From NCBI GenBank assembly GCA_031316115.1, contig JALDRC010000001.1:496001-560000 (forward strand): a DNA stretch of 64,000 nt, read 5' to 3'. The notes under the pieces were generated by a model. It ran no database searches. It worked only from the letters and a program-made list of their open reading frames with translations, and was not told the origin of the DNA. Shown one piece after another: positions 9,468 to 19,242 of the stretch. Both the position numbers and the translations under genes were made by a program. Numbering within the stretch: position 1 is the stretch's first letter; each line of letters begins with the position of its first letter. The stretch is from Nitrososphaeraceae archaeon. GTDB lineage: Archaea > Thermoproteota > Nitrososphaeria > Nitrososphaerales > Nitrososphaeraceae.

Positions 9468-10532
9468 GTGGAATCCAAAACAATAGATTCATATAGCAAA
9501 GCTGGAGTCAATTTACAAAAAATCCGATCACTTCAAACAGATATCGGTAATAGTATCAAAAAATCATATTCATTTCAAAGGATCGGGGAAGTAATTAGTG
9601 GGTTTGGTCATTATTCTGGCCTAATTAAATTAGAAAGTAACGTAATAGCTTTGCATAGTGACGGAGTTGGAACCAAAGTACTAATATGTCAGAAATTAAA
9701 TCGCTTTGATACTATCGGTATAGATTGTATTGCAATGAATGTAAATGATATTATTTGTACAGGTTCAGAACCGTTTGGTTTTGTTGATTATATTGCCCTA
9801 AAATCTCCAAATCAAAAAATGGTAAAAAATTTAATGAAAGGGTTGGTCGAAGGAGCTAAGACTGCAAGAGTTGCCATTATTGGTGGAGAGACTGCAGTAG
9901 TTTCTGATTTGATATCAGGGGATTCTGAATATGCTTTTGATATTTCCGGTACCGCTATAGGATTTGCAAAATATGACCAATTGATTCTTGGGAATAATAT
10001 ACAAATTGAAGACAGAATTATAGGTATTGAGAGTAATGGCCTTCATTCAAACGGTTTCACATTAGCAAGAAAGGTTTTATCGAAATATCCAATGTCTCAT
10101 ACACCTAGTTTTTTGACGAAATCAATAGGGGAAGAACTACTTTTACCTACTAGAATTTATGTTAGACCAGTTCTAGAGATCATACAAAATAGCAATATAG
10201 TATTACATGGACTTGCACACATAACAGGAGGTTCTTTTTCAAAACTAAAAAGATTAAATAAAAAAATTAGATTTAACCTTTCAAATCTTCCAAGTCCTAA
10301 GGGTATTTTTAAACAAATTCAGAAAGATGGAAAGATTGATACAATTGAAATGTACAACACATTTAATATGGGGATCGGGTTTTGTTTGGTTGTTCCCAAG
10401 AAATATGTAGATAAGACAATAGATATATTTGATAAATATAATATGCCTGCATTTGAAATTGGAAAAATTGATTCAAAATATAGAGGGAGTGTTGTTGGAA
10501 CTGTTGATGGTAAGAAATATGTTTTTTCTTAA
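9468..10532 (+). CDS. purM: Phosphoribosylformylglycinamidine cyclo-ligase (AIR synthetase)
   Basis: ATP-dependent closure of the imidazole ring in purine synthesis. 354 residues. Family marks: YSKAGVN at the N-terminus (residues 8-14), LHSDGVGTKVLI (about 63), DCIAMNVNDIICTGSEPFGFVDY (87-109), IIGGETAV, GLHSNGFTLAR and LAHITGGSF. It starts with GTG at 9468; no ATG lies in a suitable place. It stands alone, with no other purine gene nearby, and is followed by a perfect hairpin at 10612-10632. Confidence 0.95.
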   Translation: MESKTIDSYSKAGVNLQKIRSLQTDIGNSIKKSYSFQRIGEVISGFGHYSGLIKLESNVIALHSDGVGTKVLICQKLNRFDTIGIDCIAMNVNDIICTGSEPFGFVDYIALKSPNQKMVKNLMKGLVEGAKTARVAIIGGETAVVSDLISGDSEYAFDISGTAIGFAKYDQLILGNNIQIEDRIIGIESNGLHSNGFTLARKVLSKYPMSHTPSFLTKSIGEELLLPTRIYVRPVLEIIQNSNIVLHGLAHITGGSFSKLKRLNKKIRFNLSNLPSPKGIFKQIQKDGKIDTIEMYNTFNMGIGFCLVVPKKYVDKTIDIFDKYNMPAFEIGKIDSKYRGSVVGTVDGKKYVFS

Positions 10533-10611
10533 ACTTCATTACATTTCTTTGTAATAGCTGTTTTATAGTTAGTTATAATTAAATAATAATTAATAGGTTG
10601 ATATGTATCAG

Positions 10612-10632
10612 CCTTGGTTCAGATAACCAAGG
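10612..10632 (+). terminator. Perfect 8-bp hairpin downstream of purM
   Basis: CCTTGGTT (10612-10619), five-base loop, AACCAAGG (10625-10632). The arms match perfectly and it lies 80 bp after the purM stop in an otherwise unstructured AT-rich stretch. A transcript end or processing signal is the simplest reading, although no long T-run follows. Confidence 0.45.
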
Positions 10633-10859
10633 AAAGATAATTCCAAGCATATTCTATTAATACTATTAAAATAAAATTAAATTAAATTCCAAAAACATTC
10701 TTGATTGTAGTCAATCCTCTATACCTATCCTTAATAGGTTTATACATAATTTCATTAATTATCATTGGAAATTAGAAGAGTTATCTTCTTGGGGAGAACT
10801 GAATTTAAGAATTGGGATTTTTTAGGATTACTAATAAAGACAACTTCTTTCATCATTAA

Positions 10860-11165
10860 TGAAATTTTAATTATTTGAATCTATAACCAGTTATGTCAGT
10901 TATGATTTTTCATGGATTCATAAATATGTATAGGATTAGACATTTCAGGAAATAGATACATCTTTCGTTAAAAAAAATACCTCAGATCAGATGTGTTCGA
11001 ATACTTAATACATACTGTATGAACAGATTGAGGTAAATAAATAAACAGTAAAGAATGGAATGTAATTAGATTAAAACACTTTCTACATACTTGAATAGAG
11101 AAAACTTTTATGGAAATAGTGAACCAGTGTTTGAAAGAATACAAGGTTTGTATAATCACCATCTA
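10860..11165 (+). pseudogene. Decayed IS6-like transposase fragment
   Basis: No open frame survives, but the DNA aligns by eye with the IS6-like element at 40365-41089. The stretch around 10881-10905 matches the region encoding NQHFWLW there. The stretch near 11004-11030 matches the one encoding YTDGG, and about 11073-11150 matches the region encoding LKHYLHSPIQ and LMERVNQYLK (shared words include AAACACT-TCTACAT and TGAACCAGT-TTTGAA). Frameshifts and stops are frequent, so it is an old copy. Its ends are not identifiable. The 64-codon open frame on the other strand is an artefact of this remnant. Confidence 0.7.
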
Positions 11166-11310
11166 TGTATTGAAGACTAGATTAGTTATTCATATTTGAA
11201 GAGACTCTTTTGTTTCAATATCCAATCACAATACATGAAAAAAAAGTGATGATTTTAAGATATAGCAAGTGATGATTATCTAAAATTAATATACCAGTAT
11301 ATCTTATTAT

Positions 11311-12918
11311 TTAAATATATTTTTTAATTATCTGACAAGTTCTATGCAATCCTAGGTCCTCAATGTAATTTCCTAATTTTGGTCCACGGTCAGAGTTGAT
11401 TAAGATTTGATAGAGCAACTTAAAGAAAGAACGCGGCTGAACTTTATGTTTTCTAGAAATTTCAAAAATACGTGTCTGTATTTGATCGGCTAGTTGAACA
11501 CTATCAGTTTCCATCAAAATCTTAAACTCTGATAACAGGTCTAGTAGAGCATTTCTTTCAATGTCATTAAGAGAAATAGGAATAATATCTTCTGAAATCA
11601 ATTCATCACACCATCGTGATGCAAGAGTTATTTTATTTATCAGATCATTTGTCTTTTCTTCTACCAAACCATATTTTTTGAGTCTTTGAAAGATTTTATC
11701 GGATCTATCTTCTCCATCAAACAAAGATGCTTGTTGTAATAAAATTCGATATGGTATGTGTTTAGTACCTTTGACTGGAGGATTGAGTTTATTTATATAT
11801 TCATAAATCCCTTTAAATTTGAGTAATTTAGAAATATTATTTTCCTTAATCTTGTTAAAATAACAGTCTTCGTAATAATCATATTCATCCATAAGAGCTG
11901 GAATATCAGTTAATCCAATATGTCTAGTTCCTGAAATTCTCTTGTATAACAATAATTGAAGAGATTCTGGACTTCCATATGTTAGCCACATCTGAGGGGT
12001 TAGAACATTTCCGGTTGATTTACTTATTTTCTTACCAACTTTATCTAAGAACATTTCATATTTAACATGCAAGGGATGAGGAAAATCTAATAATGAGGAG
12101 CAAACCCAATCATTAACTCGAACCGAATCCATTATATCTTTACCATAAGCTTCAAATCTTATGTCTAACGCCTTCCATCTGCAAGCAAATTCAACCTTCC
12201 AAGCGAGTTTACCTTTACCTTTGTCTATACTTGTTTCTCCTGAATATCCACATCCTTGTACTTCTCTATTTCCTATTTTAGTACCTGAGCATTTGTATAT
12301 AATTTTTTTTTCTTTAGACAAATATTTTTCACTATGTGCAACATATAATTTTTTACAACAGTCACAAATTGGAAAGTATGGTAATATATCAATATATTTA
12401 TCTTGTCCAACTAAACTAGAAATTTTTTGTCCTAATATTTCCTTATTTCTAAGAATACAATCTATTTCATTATTAAGTATGCCACTTTTATAAATATCAG
12501 AAGCGCTTTTAAAAATATACTTTACTCCTGCTTTATCTAGACTATCGGATAACAGCCCGCTCATATGATTGGCATAGGATGTGTGACATTCACCAAAAGG
12601 ATCAGGAACTGTCGAAACTGGTTGAGCGATATATTCTTCAAGCCAGGATGGAAATCCAGAAGGTATTTTTCTTAATCCATCCATGTCATCAGAGTATGTA
12701 ATGAGCTCGGATTTAAAGCCGAGATTTTGTAGGGCCAAACTAACCCCATATGCACGTACTGCATCACCCATGCTTCCTATGTGTGGTATCCCTGAGGCTC
12801 CTAGTCCACTTTCTACTTTTAATAAATCTAAGTTTCGTCCTAATTTCTGTTCACGAGCTATTATATTATCTGCAACTTTATCTAACCATGTTCCCTTACC
12901 TATGATTTTTTCTTTCAT
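11311..12918 (-). CDS. lysS: Lysyl-tRNA synthetase, class I
   Basis: Charges tRNA-Lys. It is the class I (Rossmann-fold) form found mostly in archaea, not the usual class II enzyme. 535 residues; HIGH-type motif HIGS at 46-49 and KMSKS-type motif KISKS at 297-301, with a cysteine cluster CDCC at about 186-189 and later CGYSGETS. The N-terminus (WLDKVADNIIARE) is standard for the family and supports the ATG at 12918. It is a single gene with large gaps on both sides (about 390 bp downstream to 10.9 kb remnant IS and 980 bp upstream). Confidence 0.96.
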   Translation of the reverse strand: MKEKIIGKGTWLDKVADNIIAREQKLGRNLDLLKVESGLGASGIPHIGSMGDAVRAYGVSLALQNLGFKSELITYSDDMDGLRKIPSGFPSWLEEYIAQPVSTVPDPFGECHTSYANHMSGLLSDSLDKAGVKYIFKSASDIYKSGILNNEIDCILRNKEILGQKISSLVGQDKYIDILPYFPICDCCKKLYVAHSEKYLSKEKKIIYKCSGTKIGNREVQGCGYSGETSIDKGKGKLAWKVEFACRWKALDIRFEAYGKDIMDSVRVNDWVCSSLLDFPHPLHVKYEMFLDKVGKKISKSTGNVLTPQMWLTYGSPESLQLLLYKRISGTRHIGLTDIPALMDEYDYYEDCYFNKIKENNISKLLKFKGIYEYINKLNPPVKGTKHIPYRILLQQASLFDGEDRSDKIFQRLKKYGLVEEKTNDLINKITLASRWCDELISEDIIPISLNDIERNALLDLLSEFKILMETDSVQLADQIQTRIFEISRKHKVQPRSFFKLLYQILINSDRGPKLGNYIEDLGLHRTCQIIKKYI

Positions 12919-13898
12919 TTACATCATCTCTATAGAAAAATATACTGCATCTACATACATCAAATAATTCTTTCGAAAGATTATCACTATAAAATTTTAG
13001 CTAAAGTTCACAACATTTGGTATAAATTTGTTAGCAATATTTTAGTTATTTCTTATCTTGTCTATTTAATTGGATAGTGTTATTTTTCTCAATTTTGTTA
13101 ACCCAAGTTCTTAAACCATTTTAATTAATAAAAGTTGAAAGATTAAAAATAAAGGGTAATTACCTCAAAATAAATTCTTTAATTCCATGTGTCTATATAT
13201 TTATTACTTATAAAAAAACAAGTCGTTTTACCTTTCATATTTAACCTAGATAAACCAAAAATTTGTAAGTGTTTACAACCATCGTTAATATAATTGGCTA
13301 CAAATTAGCATTTCTTTTATTAAATCTAAATTCAACTTCAGATACAGATGAAAATACTCTTTTGATATCCCTCTGAAATTATACAATTTTATTTTATATA
13401 CCTATCATAAGACAAATATTTGTCTAATTCTAGATAGAAACACAATGGCTTTGTTGATCTTTCAAAGATTATAATGTTATATCTATATTCAGTAAACTCA
13501 AAAAAAACCAAATATACCTAAAACATAATACTTCAACTGAATGTTCACCTTCATTCAAATAATATAATACCCAAAGATTTGGAATACAACATTCACACTC
13601 AAAGGTGTTTAATTAATGTAATCCCACCGTAAAAAATGAATCCTGATTCTTATAACAAACATGAGTTGGTGAACCTAATAGTTAAATCAAATACCAGATA
13701 AAATAATATAACTTCCTTTTTAAATCCTTCTACATTCCAACCTGAGATTTATTAAATTGCAAATGAAGCACAAAACCTAAAAATACCCTATAATAATTCA
13801 GAATTAGATTTCTTAAATTTTATCAATCTATGTAGTTAGAAGAGAAAATAACAGCTGGATGCTTTCCATCCATTAACGATTTTATTTAATGTGTTTAC
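12919..13898. other. Intergenic region without recognisable genes
   Basis: Nearly 1 kb of very AT-rich sequence between lysS and elp3, which lie on the same strand. I see no open frame, tRNA or repeat of note apart from a short hairpin at 13856-13872, close to the end of elp3. The half next to lysS should contain its promoter. Confidence 0.5.
13856..13872 (-). terminator. Short hairpin after elp3
   Basis: TGGATG, five-base loop, CATCCA: a perfect 6-bp stem located 27 bp past the elp3 stop codon. On the minus strand it is followed by a T-rich run. A weak terminator is plausible, not proven. Confidence 0.35.
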
Positions 13899-15503
13899 TT
13901 ATAAAATCTTCGTTACATAAGGGCCATTTTGTACATATCCAATTTTTTTATAATATTCTCGAGTGCCTATAGCACTTATTACTGAAATTTTTTTTATATT
14001 GAATTCTTCCTTTGCTATCCTCTCAGCTTCTTTCATTAATTTCAATCCTAGCCCCTTATGTTGATAATAGGCGTTGTTAATATTTCCTACATCGATTAAC
14101 TTTCCGTAGACGTGTAACTCCCTTATTACAGCTATCTCATCAGATGATGGATCTTTTAATTCTTTTCTTATGAATTGCGAATTAGTAATAATTCTTAATC
14201 TTATAAAACCAAATATTATTTTATTATCGTCCGTTTCGAGAGATAAAAATATCTCTTTTTCCCCTGAAGCTAGATAATCTATTCTTTTTAATGTTACCTC
14301 ATCAATGGAGCTTAAAATATTTTGTTTCAACCTTGGTTCTCTGCATCTAATACATTTACACGATATATTGTTATCCTTTAATTTTTTAAGAATAAGTTGA
14401 CGAATATTTCCCTGTTTGTTTCCTTCCACAATATCTGTAGTCTCTATTTCTCTCTGAATTCGCATTATACGTACCCATGTAGGTATGTTTTTTTTAACTT
14501 CGAACAGAATATTAACAAAATCATCTACAGAATAAGCACTATATTTCCCTTTTTTGTATAATTCGTACAGACCGGTATTTTTAATAACAAGAGTAGGATA
14601 GATTTTTAACATATCAGGTCTAAAATCAGAATTCTCGAACAGAATTCTAAAACTTTCCAAATCCTTACTAATTGAGGATCCTGGTAAACCTGGCATCATA
14701 TGAGCCACAATTTTGTATCCAGCATCTCTGGATATTTTAAACGATTCTTTAACATCTAATAAGGTATGACCTCTGTTCACTGATCTGTAAATGTGATCGT
14801 CTAAAGCCTGAACTCCTATTTCAACTTTAGTAACACCTATCTCTAACAACAGATCTATCTGTTTTTTTTTACAATAATCTGGCTTAGTTTCCACTGTAAA
14901 TCCTACACAACGGTTGTTAGCAGTTTGGTTTGTACTTATTGCTTCTTGTAGTGTAACAGACCTTGAACCATTTAAAGCATCAAAACATGACTTTGCAAAA
15001 TTTCTCTGATAGGATTCGGGCATAAAAGGAAATGTTCCCCCAACAACAACTAATTCAATTTTACTAGTATTATGTCCTCTTCTGTGTAATTGTTCTAATT
15101 TTGACTTTACCTGCAAATATGGGTCGAAATTTACAAATTGTGCGATACGAGTAACAGGTTCTGTTCCTATGTAACTCATGGGAGTATTATATTCTACTCC
15201 TCCTGGACAGTAGATACATTTTCCGTGTGGACATTCATATGGAAGAGGCATAATGGGAATTACTGCTATTCCTGAAGCTGTTTTAGAAGGTTTTACAAGT
15301 AAAATCTCCTTATATGGATGTGATTTAGGTAGATAGTATAGGATATCTTCATTTTTTGGAACGGTAGAGAGATCAAACTTTGAAGAATTTGATCTGATAA
15401 TTTTATATATGTCATTTAGAGAAAGGTTTGATCTAAGTTGTAACTCACTTGCAATGTGTTCACATGCTTTAAAATAGTTCTGGTTTCTCATATTAGTTTG
15501 CAT
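13899..15503 (-). CDS. elp3: Elp3 family radical SAM tRNA-uridine(34) acetyltransferase
   Basis: Elongator catalytic subunit; in archaea Elp3 acts alone to add the carboxymethyl-type group to C5 of wobble uridine in tRNA, using SAM and acetyl-CoA. 534 residues. The radical-SAM cysteines are C91, C96 and C99 in CPHGKCIYC, followed by VVGGTFPFMPESYQ and GVQALDDHIYRSVNRGHT. The C-terminal third is a GNAT acetyltransferase domain (IRELHVYGKL, HKGLGLKLMKEAERIA, YYKKIGY). A zinc-type cysteine set CKCIRCREP joins the two. It is divergent from the DHH/Sua5/THUMP genes, whose products also touch tRNA. Confidence 0.94.
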   Translation of the reverse strand: MQTNMRNQNYFKACEHIASELQLRSNLSLNDIYKIIRSNSSKFDLSTVPKNEDILYYLPKSHPYKEILLVKPSKTASGIAVIPIMPLPYECPHGKCIYCPGGVEYNTPMSYIGTEPVTRIAQFVNFDPYLQVKSKLEQLHRRGHNTSKIELVVVGGTFPFMPESYQRNFAKSCFDALNGSRSVTLQEAISTNQTANNRCVGFTVETKPDYCKKKQIDLLLEIGVTKVEIGVQALDDHIYRSVNRGHTLLDVKESFKISRDAGYKIVAHMMPGLPGSSISKDLESFRILFENSDFRPDMLKIYPTLVIKNTGLYELYKKGKYSAYSVDDFVNILFEVKKNIPTWVRIMRIQREIETTDIVEGNKQGNIRQLILKKLKDNNISCKCIRCREPRLKQNILSSIDEVTLKRIDYLASGEKEIFLSLETDDNKIIFGFIRLRIITNSQFIRKELKDPSSDEIAVIRELHVYGKLIDVGNINNAYYQHKGLGLKLMKEAERIAKEEFNIKKISVISAIGTREYYKKIGYVQNGPYVTKIL

Positions 15504-15864
15504 GTATATAAAATCTAAGCCATAATGACCTCATTTAAAAGAATTGATCAATTTAAGGTCTATTAAGACTAATTTCAAACTAGTCTGAAGTTTTAATATT
15601 AACTTTTAAATTTTTAATCAATTTAAACTGTGTTAAATTTATTATACAAAAGATAAATAACTTCAAAAGAATAAAAAAACAAAGATGGGAAATACCAAAA
15701 TGAAAATATAATAAATAAATCCCTATGAGATCTTTTTCGATCAGCTTTCTACCATTACAAGAAAGGTAAAAAAATATATAGTCTTTTAAATAATAATTGA
15801 AAAAAGTGGATAATAGGTATTTGTAAAATTAATACTTATAAGAAATATTATCAAATGGTGTTTT
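15504..15864. promoter_or_regulatory. Divergent promoter region elp3 / DHH gene
   Basis: 361 bp between divergent starts. A TATA-like CTTATAAG at about 15836-15843 is 22-29 bp before the ATG at 15865, so that transcript would have little or no leader. A perfect 12-bp palindrome AATTGATCAATT lies at 15542-15553, about 40 bp upstream of the elp3 start. Nothing else is evident. Confidence 0.45.
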
Positions 15865-16824
15865 ATGAAGGTTACTTTATTTTCCCATGAATCTGATTTA
15901 GACGGGCTAATATCAGCATCTATAGGATTGATCCGATTTCCTCAGGCAAAAGTTATTTTTTTGGGATATAGTAAAGAAAGTTTTTTAACTTTAGTTGAGA
16001 AAATTTCCATAGCGAATAAGATTAATGAAAAACATACTTTTATAATTTCAGATTTGGGACTTTCTGATAGTTTCGTTGATCTACTAAAAAATGTTTTCAT
16101 TGATTCTAGTAAAAACAAAAATGATTTAATATGGGTGGATCATCACCCATGGTCAGAAAATTCGATAAATGAAGTCAATGAATATATTGAGTTGGTTCTT
16201 GATCAAACTGGAAAAAAGTGTGCTTCGGAATTAATGTATGAAAGATTTTTAGTTGGAAATGAAAGAGCAAAGATTTTAGCAAGTTTGGCTCATGCTATGG
16301 ATTTTTTTACTAAAGACCAGTATCTTACTCCAATATCAGAATTAATAAAATATTATTTAAGTTTCCAAGATTCAGGTTCAAGGCTATTTAATCTTTCAAT
16401 AAGATTATCTAAAGGTATCCTATGGGATGTAGATATGGAAAACGATTATAGAAAATATTCCATATTGAGCAACAATGATAAAAAAGAAGTGCTTTCGTCT
16501 ATGAGAAAAAGAAATATTAATTGTTTAGATGTAGTTTTTGTAAAATCTTCAAAATATCTACAAACAAGCCTATTCTCTGAGGAGGTATTTAAAATAACAA
16601 ACGCGGATTTAGCTATTTTTTATGATGAGAATGGAAAAATAAGTATAAGAAGAAATAATGAGAAAATTGCATGTAATGAAATAGCTGAATGTATGTTGTT
16701 TGGTGGCGGTCACAAATATGCAGCAGGTGGTTACCTTAAAGTAACCACACTAGAAGATGTTATCAAAGAGATAGAAAGGATTGTATCTAATTTATACCCT
16801 AACTACGGTAAAATTACAAAATAA
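15865..16824 (+). CDS. DHH-family phosphoesterase
   Basis: 319 residues of the DHH/DHHA1 superfamily, which cleaves phosphoester bonds in short RNA, DNA ends or cyclic dinucleotides using two metals. Seen motifs: SHESDLDGLISA near the N-terminus (residues 7-18), IISDLGLSDS (about 68), VDHHPW (about 91-96) for the DHH triad, and the DHHA1 glycine motif GGGHKYAAGGY near the C-terminus (about 285). The exact substrate cannot be fixed; archaeal relatives include nanoRNase-type and RecJ-like proteins. It leads a plus-strand group with the Sua5 and THUMP genes (22-bp and 6-bp gaps). Confidence 0.87.
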   Translation: MKVTLFSHESDLDGLISASIGLIRFPQAKVIFLGYSKESFLTLVEKISIANKINEKHTFIISDLGLSDSFVDLLKNVFIDSSKNKNDLIWVDHHPWSENSINEVNEYIELVLDQTGKKCASELMYERFLVGNERAKILASLAHAMDFFTKDQYLTPISELIKYYLSFQDSGSRLFNLSIRLSKGILWDVDMENDYRKYSILSNNDKKEVLSSMRKRNINCLDVVFVKSSKYLQTSLFSEEVFKITNADLAIFYDENGKISIRRNNEKIACNEIAECMLFGGGHKYAAGGYLKVTTLEDVIKEIERIVSNLYPNYGKITK

Positions 16825-16846
16825 AATTATAATATAGAGATTTACA

Positions 16847-17473
16847 ATGCTCATTTTAGATTGTAAAAAAGAAAAAGATTTAGTTAAGGCGATTTCTATC
16901 ATCAAGGAGGGAGGAATACTAATCTTTCCCACGGATACTATTTATGGAATTGGATGTGATCCATATAATGAACAAGCTGTTAAGAACATATTTAAAGTAA
17001 AAAAAAGAGAACAAGGAAAACCTCTTCCTATCTTAACTCATAATATCGAATTAGCCAAGAAATTAATCAATTTGGGAGAAAAAGGAAACAAGTTAGCTGA
17101 ATCCTTTTGGCCAGGTCCGTTAACAATCGTAGGCGAACTGATAGATTATAATTTACCAAAAATTGTGACTAGTGGTAAAAAGTCTTTAGCTGTAAGAATT
17201 CCTAATAATACATGTATTCTCAAAATTTTAAAGGATTGTGATTTTATAGTAGGAACTAGCGCGAATATTTCAAATGAAAATGCATGTATTTCTGCGCAAC
17301 AAGTACTAGCTTCAGATTTAAAGGAATACGATGCTCTATTAATTAGCCAAGATAAAATATTAAATAATAACTTAACAGCCTCAACAATAATAGATGTAAC
17401 CCAAAATTCTATTTTTACCATAAGAGAAGGTCGCATCAAGAACAAAGATATTTACCAAATTCTAAATAGATAA
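16847..17473 (+). CDS. Threonylcarbamoyl-AMP synthase (Sua5/YrdC)
   Basis: Makes L-threonylcarbamoyl-AMP from threonine, bicarbonate and ATP for t6A37 modification of ANN-decoding tRNAs. 208 residues with the YrdC signatures: GGILIFPTDTIYGIGCD (about 23-39), KKREQGKPLPIL (about 61-72), FWPGPLT, and GTSANIS (about 136). It lacks the extra C-terminal Sua5 domain, so it is the short YrdC/TsaC form. It sits 6 bp before the THUMP protein gene, in a tRNA-modification group. Confidence 0.93.
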   Translation: MLILDCKKEKDLVKAISIIKEGGILIFPTDTIYGIGCDPYNEQAVKNIFKVKKREQGKPLPILTHNIELAKKLINLGEKGNKLAESFWPGPLTIVGELIDYNLPKIVTSGKKSLAVRIPNNTCILKILKDCDFIVGTSANISNENACISAQQVLASDLKEYDALLISQDKILNNNLTASTIIDVTQNSIFTIREGRIKNKDIYQILNR

Positions 17474-17479
17474 ACATAA

Positions 17480-18019
17480 ATGGATTTTAACATAATGATA
17501 ACAACCCACAGATACAAGGAAGAAGACGCTATCCAAGAGGCTATATCATTATTCAATAGATTAGGAGATAAAAAATGCGAATTTGTTATTTCTCAGGTTT
17601 CAGGAATAATTTTAGGATATACCTCTCTAAACCAGTTTGAGATTTTGCCTGTCTTTAAGAACATCTTAATGGATGAACCTTGGGAATTTAGATATATTTT
17701 AAGAGTAATACCGATTGAATATTGTATACAAACTGATTTAATAATGATCAGAAATCAAGTTGAAAAGATAGTTGAGAAAAAAATATCGCCGATTGAATCT
17801 TATAGAGTCACTGTAGAGAAAAGACATACTAATTTAAGACGAGACGAAATTATAAGTACAGTTACCAAAAATTTAGACCAGAAGGTAAATTTAGATAGGC
17901 CTGAATGGATTATTATGATACAAATAATTGGTAAATTTACTGGGATTTCTGTGTTAAGACAAGACCAAATTTTTAATTCAATATTAGAAAAGAGAAATAT
18001 TGGATTAAGATCACAATAA
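17480..18019 (+). CDS. THUMP domain protein, Tan1-like
   Basis: 179 residues. The C-terminal two thirds read as a THUMP RNA-binding domain: EFRYILRVIPIEYCIQTD (about 70-87), SYRVTVEKRHTNLRRDEII (about 114-132) and VNLDRPEWIIMIQIIGKFTGISVL (about 145-170). No catalytic domain is attached. This matches archaeal homologues of yeast Tan1, the adaptor that delivers tRNA to the N4-acetylcytidine enzyme. That role is inferred from family resemblance; no acetyltransferase partner is in the window. The tight 6-bp spacing after the t6A gene supports a tRNA-modification function. Confidence 0.85.
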   Translation: MDFNIMITTHRYKEEDAIQEAISLFNRLGDKKCEFVISQVSGIILGYTSLNQFEILPVFKNILMDEPWEFRYILRVIPIEYCIQTDLIMIRNQVEKIVEKKISPIESYRVTVEKRHTNLRRDEIISTVTKNLDQKVNLDRPEWIIMIQIIGKFTGISVLRQDQIFNSILEKRNIGLRSQ

Positions 18020-18231
18020 CCACGATTTTTATTTCCAATCTCATATTCTAGACAATTGATGAAGATAAGATCTTAATTTTAGATGCGGGTTAAAGAGAGA
18101 TTTATATAGTTTTTTGAATGAATTATAACGATTGTTTTTTTGAAATCTGATTGCTAAAATTGTATTTAGTTGACTATCAATCGTCTAAATACATATTTAT
18201 TGTATTATTTTATAATATGTTATATCAATTT

Positions 18232-19170
18232 ATGACTAGGACAAATCATTTTTTTGGAAAGGATATTGTATCAATAAAAGATTTTTCAAAAGATGATCTG
18301 GAATTTATTTTTGAAACAACTGACAAGATTAGAAAATTAAAACCAGATGAAAAAAGTGAATTTGGCAAAGGTAGAACTTTAGGGTACATTTTTTATGAGC
18401 CAAGTACAAGAACAAGAATGAGCTTTGAAGCTGCTATGGCTTCTCTTGGTGGTAGTTCAATTGGTATTTTTGATTCAAAGTTCTCTTCGATTGAGAAGGG
18501 AGAGAGTTTAGCAGATACAATTAGAATTATGGATCTATATTCTGATATAATTGTTTTAAGGCATCCCAATGATGGTTCAAGTAGATATGCTGCAGAATTG
18601 TCTAATAATCCCATAATAAACGCTGGAAGTGGAAGTGAAGAACATCCAACTCAAGCAATGTTAGACCTATATACAATATTGAAAGAGAAGGGTAGAATTA
18701 ATAATTTGACTATTGGGATAGTAGGAGATTTAAAGTATGGAAGAACAATTTACTCACTTTTATATGGTTTGAAAAATTATCAAGTAGACATCTATCTAAT
18801 TTCACCTCCTACGTTGAGTGTTCGAAGTGAATCAATTTATGAAATTCGTAACAAAATAAACATAAAACAAGAGAATTATTTAGATGAGGTCATCAAAAAG
18901 TTAGATGTATTATATGTCACGAGAATTCAGAAGGAACGGTTTCCAGATACCCAAGAGTATGAAAAAGTAAAGGGAACGTATAAAATTGACGATAAAATCT
19001 TAGAGAATACAAAGACTGATTTATCAATCATGCATCCATTGCCCAGATTGGATGAAATATCACATTTAGTAGATAATTCTCCAAAGGCTATCTATTTCAA
19101 ACAAGCCGCATATGGCAAAGAATTAAGAGCTGCGTTGTTAACTGTAATTTTAAATGAGTGTCCTTTTTAG
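18232..19170 (+). CDS. pyrB: Aspartate carbamoyltransferase catalytic subunit
   Basis: Second step of pyrimidine synthesis. Family marks: FYEPSTRTRMSFE (carbamoyl phosphate site), HPTQAMLDLYTI, GDLKYGRT and a C-terminal HPLPRLDEI. The open frame extends 27 codons upstream to a TTG at 18151, but the extra residues are hydrophobic and unlike the family. The ATG at 18232 (MTRTNHFFGKDIVSIKDF) fits, and an AT-rich TATA-like stretch near 18192-18200 places a transcript start just ahead of it. No regulatory subunit gene (pyrI) follows in this window. Confidence 0.94.
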   Translation: MTRTNHFFGKDIVSIKDFSKDDLEFIFETTDKIRKLKPDEKSEFGKGRTLGYIFYEPSTRTRMSFEAAMASLGGSSIGIFDSKFSSIEKGESLADTIRIMDLYSDIIVLRHPNDGSSRYAAELSNNPIINAGSGSEEHPTQAMLDLYTILKEKGRINNLTIGIVGDLKYGRTIYSLLYGLKNYQVDIYLISPPTLSVRSESIYEIRNKINIKQENYLDEVIKKLDVLYVTRIQKERFPDTQEYEKVKGTYKIDDKILENTKTDLSIMHPLPRLDEISHLVDNSPKAIYFKQAAYGKELRAALLTVILNECPF

Positions 19171-19242
19171 GAGATTTGTATTAATTCTTGTATAAAAAAA
19201 ATTAGTAGATCTCTTAAAAATTTAGGGATTCGAAGTTACATA

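Noticed and set aside
10968..11162. 64-codon minus-strand open frame downstream of lysS.
   Set aside because: The DNA is the antisense of a decayed IS6-like transposase; the frame is accidental.
11247..11330. Two GTGATGA words 22 bp apart near 11247 and 11269, like C and C' boxes of a C/D sRNA, with CTGA near 11331.
   Set aside because: No CTGA (D' box) lies between the two words and the final CTGA is about 60 bp too far away; the spacing does not fit a C/D guide RNA.
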